64,000 nt of DNA from Sialis fuliginosa (GCA_961205875.1 OY540812.1:7192001-7256000); one strand, 5' to 3'. Shown: positions 21,381-34,313, counted from the first letter of the stretch. The notes: generated by a model from the letters alone, not told the origin. Numbers and translations are program-made.

Positions 21381-21758
21381 TTGTATGTAACTGATACATA
21401 AGAAAATTAATACCATTTTAGACATGCTCATAATAACCATAAATACACGTTTCCTTGTGTAAATGGCTGATCTAAATTTATCATAAGTTTGAAATTTCGA
21501 CCACAGGTTTGGCCAAAAACAACAAATGAAGTTATTGAATTGTTTTACAACTGTACCGATTTCATTCACAATCCAATACAAACTATTCTTACTAGTTAAT
21601 AATTTGTAAGTACTTTTGATGTTTATAGCCAAACCTGAGGATAAAATTTCAAAATAAATAAAAAAGAAAGTATTCATATGTTTAACGTAATATAAACCGA
21701 AGGTCAAATATTTGCATGTATCTGAAATATTATTGATTTTACTATTTAGCACAGTCAC
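21240..21758 (-). other. 172-codon open frame of uncertain status
   Basis: This is the longest uninterrupted frame in the window. Its last ~46 residues fall in Helitron sequence (21240-21380); the first ~126 lie in unique DNA. The unique part is rich in aromatic and hydrophobic residues with scattered basic ones, for example KQFNNFICCFWPNLW, AIYTRKRVFMVIM and MVLIFLCISYIQL, loosely like a multi-pass membrane protein such as an insect chemoreceptor. I do not recognise it. Possible acceptors (AATATTTCAG, TTTATCCTCAG on the minus strand) lie near its start. It could be a decayed exon or chance in low-GC DNA. Confidence 0.2.
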
Positions 21759-22596
21759 TTAATATAGTTTTATAAAAAAGGAAATTCCGAATGACTGACT
21801 CATCAACGTCCAGCCTAAATGGAATTTTATGAGTGTTTTATTTTATGACGTAAACACCCCAAGAATATGCAAGAGGTAGAAAAATGTTCCCGGCAATAGC
21901 ACAAATGGGTATTAGATTTTATTAATTATATATTAGTGCGACAAATAGAATTTCAGTATTTTGGGAAAACATAAATAAAATATAATAATACAATAGAAGC
22001 CGCTATAAGTAATTGGTGTGTATTGATTTTCATAAATATACACATTATGTTTCTTTTTTGATTATATTTAATTAAAAAGTTCAAAAGAAAATTAATTAAC
22101 ACGACTAAACTTTTTGATGTAGATCATTTTTGATAATTGATAGACAATTTACAAGAAACATGTATTAATTAGTTACTAAATAAATGAAAAAAATAATTAA
22201 AATTACTTCTAAATGCAAATTATTTACACAATTTCAATCGAATTTATCAGACATTTCACAAACGTATAACGAATGAATTGAATACTGTAACATAACGTCA
22301 CGTTGATGGTGGAGGTGCTGTGCAGTAAACGATGTTGCAGTGAAATATGAATTGAAGATTAATCGTTCAATTGTACTGCGTCTTATTGTAAACTGATTGT
22401 TGATAAATGAACCGACAATGAATCAACAGAAAAATTAACAGTTGAGTAGGTACAGTTTGTTTTTAATTTTTTTATTCATCTTTTTATTTTATTTTACAGT
22501 GCATGCTTTGTAATAATATTCTACGAAAGAAAATAATATTAAAGAAGTGAAAATATATTTAAATTTTATGAAACAAACCTGAAAATATTAAAATTA
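21759..22596. other. Unique AT-rich DNA
   Basis: No element or gene is recognised. A slightly GC-richer patch at about 22270-22345 carries AACGTCACGTTGATGGTGG, with the shared word ATGGTGGAGGTGC. Confidence 0.35.
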
Positions 22597-24613
22597 TGTA
22601 CTGGCACCAGTCTTGAATGTATTAAGAGTAAAGTATATTGTTGTTTAGGATTGATGGGCTACTTTTTTGTAATTCTCATGAACTCATATTACTAATAAAA
22701 CAACTTATATCTCTCATTAAATAAATTTTATTACCAAAATCCGCAAATATAGTTTGTTTTTTAAATTATAGCCTTTTTTCTCCAGTAAATAACAACGTAA
22801 AACCAGTAATAAACATTTGCTAATGATTACAAAATGATAAGTACTACTGCATAATTGTTATAGAATAAAAAGTCGTAAAATTTAAAACAATTTAAAGGCA
22901 TTTACATTAAGAAAATAAACTTTTCTTGATAGTGTGTCGAACCGCGATAATTATTTCCCCACTATTTTTAAACAAAATGATCAATTATCATCAAATCACG
23001 CTGTAAGACACACAGAGAGAAAAGTCATGATAATTTTTATACAGAAAATCTTAGAAAAATTACTGTGCTCTCTTATAATGCGTGCGCAATCGACGATACA
23101 AGTAAAAAATATTTATACGTTCATATAAAAATTATCAGTGATTACTTTATAAAAATTTCTTTCTTACCACGGTAAAAATTACAGTGCCAGCGTGGTAAAA
23201 TTTGGAATGCTGTATCAGAAAACTGCCTTACCGATTCAGTAAAATTTCTATAGCTTATTATTTTTTTTTTCAAACAGAAAGGTAAAAACAATAAAAAACA
23301 ATTTCATTTTAAGAAAGTTATCGATTTATTTATATAATATACATTATTTTTAATTTTACAATTAATAATAACAACAAATATAGTTGTAGAACAATTTACA
23401 TAGATATGACAACCAATACATGTGAGACCGTTTCACAGAACTACTTATTTTATTTATTTTATATAAACTATATACAATTTACTTTTTATCTTTGAAAATC
23501 CATTAAAAATCAACAAATCGATTATACTTAAAGTAATCGTGACAAATTAAATATAAAATAACGTATTTTCAATATCTAAAATCTAAACTAACCTATATCT
23601 GTCAAAACTTATTTTACAAATAAAACTTCTAAAAATAACACATTAAAACCGAGCAAAACATTATTGTAAAACATTTATCACCCACTTTCATTTAAAATTC
23701 GCACAAAACAATAATTTTAATAAAATAAAAACAATCATAGCCATTTTGAATCTAAATATGCTACACGTCCCGCTTTAATTATTATTCACAACACTTAAAA
23801 ACACTTTTGAATATAAATTAAAATATAATACTTTAAAATCACGATAACATAGAAAAATATCTTTAAAATAGAAAACACTACACAATTACAATATGTACTT
23901 TTAAAACAAATATACATTCTAAATATGTATGTAACTGTCAGCTTATACGCCGTCGGAAGATCGAAAATAGCCGACTGTACTCGAACCTTACTACCTTGTT
24001 TATGCTGATAGTAAAATTTGCTTTATATCTTAACTTTCTATTAAAATATATCGAAAACCATAAATCTGAGATCTAGACATGATGCGTATGATTTTTAGAG
24101 AATCGTTTTACAAACAAAATAAAACCATACATACATCTCCACGATTAGCAGTTAATGAGATATCACATTTTTAGTTTTTGTGTTTTCAACATAATTGGTA
24201 TCTTCTGTCTTTTTCTTTCTTTCTGCTTTTGCCAGATATCTTTGAAATATCATTGAATTTTATAAGTCAGTATTGTAAAATTTATCAGACCGCCTAATAA
24301 TTTACATCAACTTCAATAGCATTTTTTTTAAGAAAAACAATTAAAAAATACAAATTTGTCGAGATAGGAACTTTTTACTGTGCTGTTTTATAAATTTCGC
24401 TGGGCTGTATTTTAAAAAATAATATTGTGTCCTTTACTTTTTATATTATGAATTTTAATTTTTCTTATTTTACCGTATAAAATTGACCATATTCGACTTT
24501 CGCACATCGTTTATAGTGCAGAGCACAGTAATTTTTCTAAGATTTTTCTCTCCGTGCAGATTAATGTATATAGATTTATATCCAGTAAAGGCAGTAATCA
24601 AATATCAACAAAT
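22597..24613. mobile_element. TA-MITE AGGTACTGGCAC, copy 2, interrupted and right-truncated
   Basis: The left end TGTACTGGCACCAGT and the body (TTTTTTGTAATTCTCATGAA, CATCAAATCACGCTGTAAGA) match copy 1. The match stops at 23010 and resumes at 24557 with CAGATTAATGTATATAGATT, then GTAATCAAATATCAACAAAT. A 1.55-kb CACTA-like element fills the gap. The right inverted end is missing after about 24613. Confidence 0.78.
23011..24556. mobile_element. CACTA/Chapaev-like element nested in a TA-MITE
   Basis: The left end reads CACAGAGAGAAAA and, after a 22-base interruption, CTTAGAAAAATTACTGTGCT. The right end is the reverse complement of CACGGAGAGAAAAATCTTAG then AAAAATTACTGTGCTCT. CA flanks both sides (23009-23010, 24557-24558), judged against the uninterrupted MITE copy. 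CAC ends with 2-4-bp duplications suit the CACTA/Chapaev group (inference). Internal palindromic words such as TACCACGGTAAAAATTACAG occur near the left end. There is no transposase frame; it is non-autonomous. Confidence 0.65.
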
Positions 24614-24689
24614 ATACTATAAGTATAGAATGAAACTAGTTGAACTTCCATCTAACTAAACTACCAATATTTATTAACACGTCTCCCCT

Positions 24690-24875
24690 GCGATACTAGA
24701 AGGTAACTACAGGAGCACAAGTGCAAGAAAAATATGTCATTTTTTGAAAAAGTATATCTCCGGAACTAATAATCGTACAGTAACAAATAAAACACCCATA
24801 GATAGTTTATATAATCCCATTTATAAAGTTTTAACCTTCCATCCCTCAATTCTTAAATAAATATCAAACATTCAA
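24690..24875. mobile_element. Internal fragment of hAT family CAGGCCTGGCCA
   Basis: AAAAATATGTC(A)TTTTTTGAAAA, CCGGAACTAATAATCGTA and GTTTTAACCTTCCATCCCTC match the interiors of the hAT copies at 33926 (about 34105-34190) and 41397 (about 41540-41625). Neither terminus is present. Confidence 0.6.
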
Positions 24876-26500
24876 TAATATCTCTAATTTTACTGAAAAT
24901 ATAAAAATATTTCTTATTTAATTATCAAAACGATAAATACATTTTCACAGTAATGTCACACGCATAGATATACATAGTTACTGTAAACTTCATACTGAAG
25001 ATTTAGGAATCGTTAATATGAAACAACGTCTCAAATAAGATTAACAACTAGAGTTGCGCTATATACATATACAATAATATACATACACATTTACTTAAAC
25101 TACAAATCTTGTGAATACTTCGTAAACGAGTTAATGTAAATAAACAGAATTTAATCCAGCGAAAATCCGATGCTGATACTAACTTTACTCCGTACAATTC
25201 ACTGAGCAGTAAACGTATAGTTGCATTTACGAAATGTGTCTTACGAAACTGTTGATCGATCTATTTGAAATTGGTGTAATTCAACTTCTTAAAGGTACTA
25301 ATATAATACAATTAGGTCTCTTTTTACGCGTTAGATACGTTCCACGGCAAATCGCAAAAAAAGACATTGTTTACATGAACCAAATAAATCAATTAAAATA
25401 GGCCGAAAATTCACGAAAATATGAATGCCTAAAAAAACACAAAGAAAATTACTTCGAACATCTGAAAGAAATTGATGTAAAACTTAAAAAAATGTTTTTT
25501 TTTTCAATTTCATTTCTTTAATTTTATTGAAAAGTAACAATATTTTTTTAAATTTTTTCATTAGAATTATCGTCACTATCTGACTCGGCACCGTTTGTGA
25601 ACTGGTGTGAAATCTTGTTAAACGAAAATTTTAATAATAATAAAACGTTTACATATTTAAACTCCTTGAATTGCCAGCTTTTATTAGATACCCCGGGCTT
25701 CCCCGAATTTTCATGAAAATCGCACCGCGTATCTTTTATCGATTTGAAAAGATTCGGAATAAGAAATAAGAGTGAAAAGAACATAAAATAAAATAAAAAA
25801 TATGAAGAATTTTATGAAAATTTTAAAATCTAAATTGTATAAATACAGACAGGTATCAAATTGTGTGATTTTAGATAAAAACAATACAAAAATCCTTCAA
25901 TAAAGTTAATAATGTCGTGAAAATGAATATGTATTCAAATTACACACGCGTCAAGTCCGGTGAGGAAGCAATTCCATAAAATCTTTACACTATCTTTATA
26001 ATATATTCTTCTCTAAAATAAAAGGCTTTTTGTATGTTTTGGGCAGTTATATATACAATATATCTCACTATATACATATATTTTTATATTTTTAATTTTA
26101 AAAGTTTAGTAATGAATATAAGTAATATTATCATATTACGAAAGCTTAGAACATATTTAAAAAAAATTGAACAGTAACCTATATAATTGATAGTTATGTA
26201 TAACAGAGTCAAAGCCATGGACACTGGGCAGTGCTAGTCGTTTATATAAAGAATTATAGAGAGAAACCAATACATAATTATTAACATCTTCTCTGGATAC
26301 TACCATATTTAAATTTAATGGTTACGAACTTTGCATTTCCTGCTATTACAGAAGGTAGATCACGTCTTACACAGATCTAATGTAAACACTGTGAAGATTT
26401 CACATCGTCAATTTGCGAGTGAATAATGAAATTGGATCTAATCAATATTGAGTAAGTTTAATATGGTGGATATTTGTTGATAGTTCTATGTAAATGTATA
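24876..26500. other. Mostly unique AT-rich DNA, with a dispersed-repeat echo at 25540-25760
   Basis: No gene is recognised. The 78-codon minus frame 25548-25784 lies in a stretch echoing 12396-12540, so it is treated as decayed repeat. The rest is featureless. Confidence 0.4.
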
Positions 26501-26504
26501 ATAT

Positions 26505-26550
26505 TAGGGCCGGATTAAGGTAATTTGGAACCCTAGACTACAGTAAAGGT
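26505..26550. mobile_element. Solo hAT end (AGGGCCGGATTAAGG)
   Basis: TAGGGCCGGATTAAGGTAAT resembles the CAGTGCCGGATTAA ends at 4538 and 13248. No partner end or duplication is found nearby, so this is a relic. Confidence 0.4.
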
Positions 26551-26754
26551 CGAGTCTCTAGTATCTAGGTATATAAATTGATGTACTATTTGAATAAAAT
26601 TGTAAGATAGTGATTTCCAAATACGTCAAAAAAATTCCTCCAAAATATATATAATTACCAAAATTAAAGTGCTTATTTTTCGTGAAAAAACAATTGATTG
26701 TGAGTGTATTTTTGAGTAACACAGAATAAAATAAAAACTGTTGATGTCTATATA

Positions 26755-27228
26755 TAGACTACGGAATTATTGTTTAGGATTTTTGAAAAAATATAGTTGA
26801 ACTAAGTACAAACACGATTAATTATTATCGTAATAATAACTATTCAAAACCTAAATTACCTAAAAAAACGAATCAGAATAAAAATTACAAATAATTTTTG
26901 TTCTAAATTTAAAAGTTAATAATTGAAACAAAATAAACAACTGCCGGTCGATCGCAGAATCTTCTCTCTGCCCCGCGACACTTCATATAGTTTGCACGAA
27001 TTGCTGCAAATAATATGTTACTGTATGTATATTTCAAGTTGTTTCCTAAACCAAAAGACTAAAAGGGCAAATTATATCGACATTAAGTACTTAAACCTGG
27101 GCAGAGAACGTACCTATGAATTAAAAAAAAACACGTAAATCGGATAAGTGGTTCTTGAGTGATAAGCCCACTAACGGATAGACGGACAGACAGACAGAGG
27201 CACGTTGAGCTTTATATATATATATAGA
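26755..27228 (-). mobile_element. Truncated Helitron of the 6-kb family
   Basis: It starts at TAGACTACGGAATTATTGTT, lacking the hairpin and CTAG end, and runs through CAAACACGATTA, GCAGAGAACGTACCTATGAA, AATCGGATAAGTGGTTCT and (GACA)n to GAGCTTTATATATATATAT. The middle is shortened and diverged. The 71-codon plus frame 26923-27138 is a shadow. Confidence 0.75.
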
Positions 27229-27899
27229 TAATACTTGAATTGAAACTTTTAATTAAACTATATTAAAATCGAAAATGTTAAAATATTAGTAGCATAATAA
27301 TGCATAAATCAATATTAAAAAGTTAATCAAGTATGCTTCGCCAACAATCTAGATATTATATATACACGTACTACATCGTTTCTGTTTAGCAGTAATAGAG
27401 AAATGTGTACGGTGCTCATTCAGGTATAGAATTTCACCTGCCGTCTACAATAAGAGGGCGGCTTAAATGTATATGTGCAAAAGAGAGAGGGGAGTACGCA
27501 AAATATACGAAAGAAGGGATGTAACCAATGGTTAAATCAAACGGTTCGCAGAGTGAAGTAGCTTGGCTCTTGAGAAATAAAGGTAGAAGATATGGAGGAT
27601 GGTAGGTGCGGAAGAGAGATGGACATTAGGATAAATTAGAGTTCAGGGTAATGGGATACCGTTTAATTGGGATGACAGTATAATGTTGCAGATGCTTTAG
27701 TTGCAACCACTGCTGGAACAAATCAGTGGATGTTTATTGTGTAAAAAAAGTTAATGTTGATTAGATTTGTTTTCATAAGAGAAATTACTTTAATTTAAAA
27801 AAGTTATAAAAATCTTCATTGGTATGGTTGTTGTTAATAGTATTTTTATTATATTTGTTTATTGTTATAGTATTTTCTTCCCATAAACTGAAAAGTGTA
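27229..27899. other. Unique DNA, purine-rich in part
   Basis: No element or gene is recognised. At 27475-27640 the plus strand is purine-rich (GAGAGAGGGGAGTACGCAAA, GAAGATATGGAGGATGG) and somewhat higher in GC than its flanks. Confidence 0.3.
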
Positions 27900-28130
27900 C
27901 TCATTTTTTTTCACTGACCCCATTGAGTGGGGTGTCTTTAGATAAGTCTCCTAAAATGCAACAAAAATGTTATATGACCTTTTGATTTTAACCCATCATT
28001 CACGATATATTTGCTTTTAAATGTCGTTATCAGAGCATCTCCCCCTCTATTATCTGAACTATCAACAAATATAGCTTTTAATTAGTATTTTCAATAACAC
28101 TAACAAAAATAGTTTATGAAACATTTTGAA
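27900..28130 (-). repeat. Dispersed repeat shared with 43.6-43.96 kb and 48.56-48.81 kb
   Basis: In reverse, AAGTCTCCTAAAATGCAACA, TTTTGATTTTAACCCATCAT and CCCCCTCTATTATCTGAACT match ATTTTAGGAGACCTAT, GAAGGGTTAAAATCAAAAGA and TAGAAATTAGAGGGGG at the other two sites. ACCCCATTGAGTGGGGT forms a small hairpin at one edge (about 27915-27932). It is a dispersed family of unknown class. Confidence 0.6.
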
Positions 28131-28770
28131 ATAACATGTGCGTGCCCAATACTGTCCAAAAATATATAAGAAATACATACATAGTCTACTTAAAATTATA
28201 ATACTTCTTTTGGGGACTTGTTTAATTAATTATATTTACATATAACGTAATTATACTATTTAAAATTCGGTCATGTATTTATTTTAATTTTTTATCTATG
28301 ATCATCATATACATATAAATCAAATTTTAATTTAAAATTCATAATTAACTCTTTAAACCCGATGTTATACGGATATATGAATAAAATTTAACATTGCATA
28401 ACAAGCAATTATAAAAAAACATTCACTGAGCTGTGCAAGATCGAATTGCTACACAAGTATGGATGGAAATAAGAAATACGGATGACTTGTCGAGCGTTTA
28501 ATATTTCACAATTAATTTTTAAAATAAAGCGTATAATATTGTTCATTTGCTACTGCAGAGAATTTTCTCTCGATATTATTTGTATTTTGTTTTATAGCTG
28601 TAGTTATTTAACTGTAAATAAAATATTCAATATCGACGAAACGGAAAAATCCTTAATTGAAATAATTAATAATTGGTTTAATAATTTTATATGAGTAGTT
28701 ATTAATTGCAAAAAATTATATTCATAACAGAAATAAAATTTTATAATGCTAGTTAAAGAGCTTTTATCTA
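28131..28770. other. Unique AT-rich DNA
   Basis: Nothing recognised. A 70-codon plus frame at 28482-28694 shows no family features. Confidence 0.4.
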
Positions 28771-29385
28771 AAACATCGGCCTAGTAAATGCACAGTGCTT
28801 CCTCGTGCTAATTCACCAAAGGTAGTTAATTATTGAACAATTTAAATGAAAACCGATAAAATGTTCAGATAAATTGCCTGGCATTTGTTAACCATTTAAT
28901 TTTTATATAATTTTACTAAAAAATATTAGTTCGAAATATTTCCTAAGACGCACCTGATTATTTTTTCGTATATTTTAAAATTTTTGACTATTTCAACCAC
29001 ACAAATTGAGATAAATCATTGTAAGGGAATATTTTACAACAAATTTATAGGAAATTAAATGCTCTATAAAAAAGATTATATAAAATTTTCACGTAACATA
29101 TGTCGTTCTTGAGATATCTTGAAAGAAAATAAACATTTTTGGATGTCAGCCCTCCCCCTTACACACGATTTTGATGATTTTGAAATGGGATCGTCTACAA
29201 GCTAGATCCAACCACCTAACCAAGTTTCGTTAATATCGGTTCAGTGGTTCATGAGTTATGCGTGTGACAAGGATTCAGGAGATAGACACACAGACAGACA
29301 GACAGACACGGAACAAAAAGTTTGTCTTGACCTGAAACGGAAATATTAATTTAAACATTTGTGAAATACGTAATTCGAGGAATAC
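28771..29385 (-). mobile_element. HINE/Helentron-like element, copy 4
   Basis: It runs from AAACATCGGCCTAGTAAATG through GTGCTTCCTCGTGCTAATTC, the C-rich CCCTCCCCCTTACACACGAT block, GTTCAGTGGTTCATGAGTTA and GACA repeats to CTGAAACGGAAATATTAATT. The terminal GCTTCTCGTATCTTCG stretch is deleted or scrambled. Confidence 0.75.
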
Positions 29386-31280
29386 GATAAATAATATTAA
29401 ATTGTTTTTGATGTACTATAGAATTTACTATATTACATGTAGCTTGTGTTAAAGGGTTAAAAAGATTGGCAAGCTAAATAAACCTACTGTTTTATTTACT
29501 GTACTTGAATTGCTCTTAAGGGCAGAGAAAGGTTTAAGTGAAGAAGATTGGAAAGATAGACGGTATTGTATTGGAGGTTAAGGACGGTAAACCTGTAATG
29601 GGGAAAAGCCAAGAGAAGAAGAAGAATTGCTCTAGTTATTATAGTAATATAGACCAAAATGATTTGAAATCTTAATACATAAAACTAGACTTTATAACGA
29701 GCATTTTAAGATCATTTCGAAGTTTCTGTGATTTATAGTTCCCGAGTACTATGTCGCCAAACAGGTGACGTTATTTGAATATTTGTAAATATTGCTATAT
29801 GATTACAATATGATTTTGGTAACATTGAAGTTTTTAATTTTAATTAATACCTGTTTTTTGCAGTATCAATACATGTACTTAATTTAATCGTACATTTAAA
29901 ATAAATTTTAAGTGTAGATAAATGAAATAAATAAAACAAATAAATCTCAATGAATTATTATCAATTAAAATTGCGAGACGTTTTAGACAGTTTTTAGTGT
30001 CGTTTGTTTTAGGAAAACTCGAAAGAATTTTCTCATTAATTCAGATTCAATAGTCTGCTGTGGAATTGTTTGCTTTCAAACATTTTTCTAAATTTAAAAT
30101 TTCATTTTAATGAAATACCGAATATTGTTTTTTGTAATTACTGCTTAATTATTAGATTTGTCTTTTAATATTTTAAAATTAGGAAATATATTATTGGATT
30201 TCTTGTTATCAATAAATGAATAATTATAAAGTTATTGAACATTACGTGCACTAAAAAGGTGAGAACCAGAATTTAACATTTACAATGTTTTTTTGTAGGC
30301 TTTTAATAGCTTTCTTCTTGCGGTGTAAGAAAATCAGAAATTGTTAAATGATTATTGAATATTTTACATAAGTACGGAAGGATCCAGAGGCAGAATTTTT
30401 AGTTTTTATAACAGTATAATTCATAAAAAAATATTTTAACGTATACAAATCTGGGATTAAGAAGTATACATTTTAAAACTTAAAAAATATATTAATTAAA
30501 AAAAGTTTTGCTAACTTTTTTGAACTTTATATCTTCCTGTAATATTAAATAATTTTAATTGAATATGTCTAACAGTCAAGTATTATTAAATGAATTGCAC
30601 TTACTAATTTTCAAACTTTTTCAATTCATGATTTAGTAAAGTAATTTAAAGAAAGGTATTTTAAATAAAATGAAATACTTCACGTATGTGTAGTAGGTGC
30701 AATTAATTCAACTACTTTTCAAGAGATGGCGGTAATGTTAATATACATACTATATTACTAATGTATTTTTAGATATACCGCACAACACAGACAGAAAATA
30801 GTAAAAAAAAGAAAAAAATTATGTGATATATACTTGAACTTCTGTTTAAAACTTCTGTGGTTAAATTTTTTTCTAATTATTATTTTAATGTTCCGTTTTC
30901 CTAATTAGATTGTATTCTTAAATATATAAGAACGTTCTGTTTGTCGATTTAAGCAATTTTTTAAACTTGATTAAAAATTAACAGATTATTATTATATAAT
31001 AATTTTATAAAAAAATATGACATTGATAAATCGAAAAACTACTTCTACTCTTAACTGAATTATGTTTTTTTACGTGTATTCCTATAACTCGAGAACAAAT
31101 GATTGTAAAAAATTCAAAGATTTGGAAAGACAACTTTTTTCTCTCTATAACTCGGTCGAAATGATCGTACAGCGATACAAAAAAATTAAATTGAAGAGAA
31201 AAGTCTGTTTTACACACGCATTCATTTCAAAATTGATGATTTGAAATTTTGGTGACAGCGAGCTTTTTTAAGCCTTGGTA
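29386..31280. other. Unique AT-rich DNA
   Basis: No element is recognised. A slightly GC-richer purine-rich stretch at 29460-29635 (GAAGAAGATTGGAAAGATAG) might be a retroelement relic but shows no diagnostic motif. The two opposing 60-70-codon frames near 31005-31244 are shadows of one another. Confidence 0.35.
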
Positions 31281-31448
31281 CTTTACAAAAACTGTCTCCA
31301 TCACCACTTCGACCTTGGAAATCTATTACGTGTTAGCTGCGACAAAACGCAGCGCCGTTTCGATGCAGCTAACATGCCACTTGTATTGAATCACATATTA
31401 TATTAGATTTGCAAGGTCGAAGCGGTGACGGAGACCGTTTCTGTAAAG
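31281..31448. mobile_element. Small MITE-like hairpin element
   Basis: TTTACAAAAACTGTCTCCAT continuing CACCACTTCGACCTTGG pairs with CAAGGTCGAAGCGGTGACGG continuing AGACCGTTTCTGTAAA. The arms are ~36 bases with about six mismatches. Inside, TGTTAGCTGC and GCAGCTAACA form a second inverted pair. The whole is ~168 bp and GC-richer than its flanks. No clear duplication is seen. Confidence 0.7.
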
Positions 31449-33925
31449 GCTTTATTATCAAATTCATTTTCAGTGTTCAAAAATACGTAAGAAAAACATT
31501 GTGCGGTTAAGAATATAAGACTTTTTATGTGAGTCTGTATAAGTAATGCCAAACTTTTGTTATAAATATTTGTTAATGTTAATTCAATGCTACGGTCAAA
31601 TTATTTAAAACTGGACAAGAAAACAATTCTATTTTTTGCATAACTAAACATTTAGTTGAAGTAAAAATAAAAAAATGAAACAACCGGAAGTAATGAACAA
31701 ATAAACAAACATCACAGACGACCATCGCTAAACATCCTGTATTAAAACATAACGTATCGAAATCATTCATATATTATTTAAATAACACTATCTTTTAAAA
31801 CCACCAGAAGAAGCTCTCTACAAATTTTCAACACTTCAATCAAACCCGCGTTGTTTCAGTTTTTATATTTTTTAATCGCTTTGATTGTATTTCCATAGTA
31901 ACAAACACAGATCTAGAAAAATATCACACACCCTGTTAAAACGACAAAAACATATAGAACATTCCATACGCAAAAGTGAGAGAGAACATACGACTCGTAG
32001 ATGATCTCGGATTTATACTTTGTGTCTGACGTTTCTTTAATCAGGCCAATGACCATTGTGAAATATGAGGGTCTGCGTTTCATGATTTATGTGTTTTTAT
32101 AGAAAGAGACACCACTATACGGATGCATGCAGTTGTAGTATGTTTATCCTTTATTGTCCCCGATAAGAAATTTGATACGACTCTGCAATGTGTTCCTGTT
32201 GTTTTTACACATATGTCTTCTTAATTTCGAAGGAGTGCTGTTAGTTTTAAAGCAATCTTCTTTGAACAAGTCATCAAATTAAAGTGTGCAATGTTAGAGC
32301 ATTAGGAAACAAGAAAGCTTGAAGAGATTTTCTGACTTCAGCTTTAGCGAGGGGCTTTTTCTTAAATGTTTACAATACATAGATAACAGAACGTTTTCTA
32401 GTCTCGGTTTACTTGGTAAGCGGTTTATAAGATATAAGGGTAAATTATTATTTTTTTAAATATTTTTTACTTGAAAACAGCTTCTATTCTGTAGATGAAT
32501 TTTTCCAGTTCATAACTATTTGAATATGTATTTTAATTAATATCTTTTAATATACTTTTATATGTCTTTAATTACTTTTATAATATTTTGTAAATTTCTT
32601 ATATAATTATCTTATATACGTGACAATGTTACACATTATTTATTTAATGTATCAAACTGCTTATAAATAAATAAATAAATTGAGAGAGAGACTAATAAAT
32701 CTTAAAATAAAACTTTTATTTTTAATTCAGTACAACCATCATTTTTTGTAAAATAAAAAATGGCCGGCTAACTTTTACAAAAAGATATTTTTGCTCATTA
32801 GTCAAAAATATTTCGATTTAATTTTTTTATTTACGACACATCAAGTATATTTCAGCACAACATATATTATTTTGGAATCAAAAATGGAGGGCAAACTTTA
32901 CTAACATTGAATATTGCCCTTTTTTCTAGCAATATTTTGATCCTATAATTAATTTAAGTAGTGTATATAAGTCGCTACATAAAATTGTGCACTTAGAGTT
33001 GATTATATCTCCCATCCCTGAAAATATCCTAAATACACACCATAAACAATTATATAAATCCAGTGTTGTCAAAAACAGCAAACAAATATGTTTTATATAC
33101 AATTTTCTGGCCACGAATTCGATTCCCATCGTTGAGCCTCATTTCATCCTAAATTGCCGTAAATTCCTTTAGAGTGGATTTGCGCGCCAGGTGTTTTTCG
33201 GTCTACAATGTTGCCTTCCTGTTTGCGTTCTTCTATTTCATCAGCGCAATGCGGTGGATATTTTTTTTAATGTTATTCTGAGCCTCCTATTTCAAATTTT
33301 ATTTTACCCCAGAGTGTCGTAATAACATTTCTTGTATAACAAGTAATGCAAACCTTGTAATAATGTTTAATTGGGACATTAATTATGACTGTAATGATTT
33401 TTATAGTAATGCATGTCAAAATAGTTATTCAACTTGGATGATTTCGTATTGTAAAATTACGCACTATACATAGATATCATGTTCTATATATTTTTAAACA
33501 TTATTTTTAATGATTTGTTTGAAAATATTTTCTTGGATGTTCTTAAATTTAACCCCTCAACCAAAAAAGTTTTTTTTACATTACTGAGCTGTTTTTTTTT
33601 AAATTTACTAAATAATAGAGACAATTATTTTATAAAATTTCCAATAGCAGTTTAAAAACTATTAATACAGTCCAGTCAATAGGTACTTTCGTAATGCAAG
33701 AATGAATGAGTCAATTAAAAAAAAGTGTTCGGGGATACCTACTGAGTATTCAGCTACCATAAATTGGTGCGATCGAAGCGGGGGGTGCGTTAGTCGCTAT
33801 ATTTGTGAAAATTTCAAACGGACCTTCTTTGTTCATAGATCCTAAGCGCGACAATGGATGGAAAAATAGATTTTGTAAATTATTTCGTATTGTACTTCAA
33901 AATATCAAATGACAATCTTGTACAC
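31449..33925. other. Unique DNA with GC-richer patches at 32000-32360 and 33120-33300
   Basis: No gene or TE is recognised. The patches are non-repetitive and could be conserved non-coding sequence. The second contains GCGCGCCAGGT (33181-33191), repeated at 38947-38957 in another such patch. The small frames listed by chance here (31579-31770, 32926-33129, 32987-33172) show no protein-like features. Confidence 0.3.
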
Positions 33926-34313
33926 CAGTCCTGGCCAGCACAAATTGCTCCACGGGCCGCATAGATAACTTAAAATTGTTCGAGGGTCGCCATAAATAAT
34001 AATTAAAATATTTTTTTTCATAATTTTTTCGCACGAATTTCGTACTTATTGAATTCTTTTTTTAGTCACCTTCATTTTTTTAAAGTAGAACTACTTATAA
34101 ACCCTGTAACTTCGGGAGCAATAAATGCAAAAAATATGTCTCCTTTTGAAAACTTATATCCCCGGAACTAATAATCGTATAGAAATACATAAAACAAAAT
34201 ACATATGTGGCAAAATTTAATATATCATGTTATAAATTAACTTTTATAAGTATTCGAGTTGATATTTCTATGAAATTCAAATGTGGTTACGGGCCGTAGG
34301 TTGATCAGCTCTG
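33926..34313. mobile_element. Non-autonomous hAT, family CAGGCCTGGCCA, copy 2
   Basis: Ends CAGTCCTGGCCAGCAC and TAGGTTGATCAGCTCTG enclose ~388 bp, with CACGGGCCGCATAGATAAC near one end and GGGCCGTAGG near the other. Flanks TTGTACAC and TTGTAGAA match at 6 of 8 positions, as expected of an older insertion. Confidence 0.75.
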
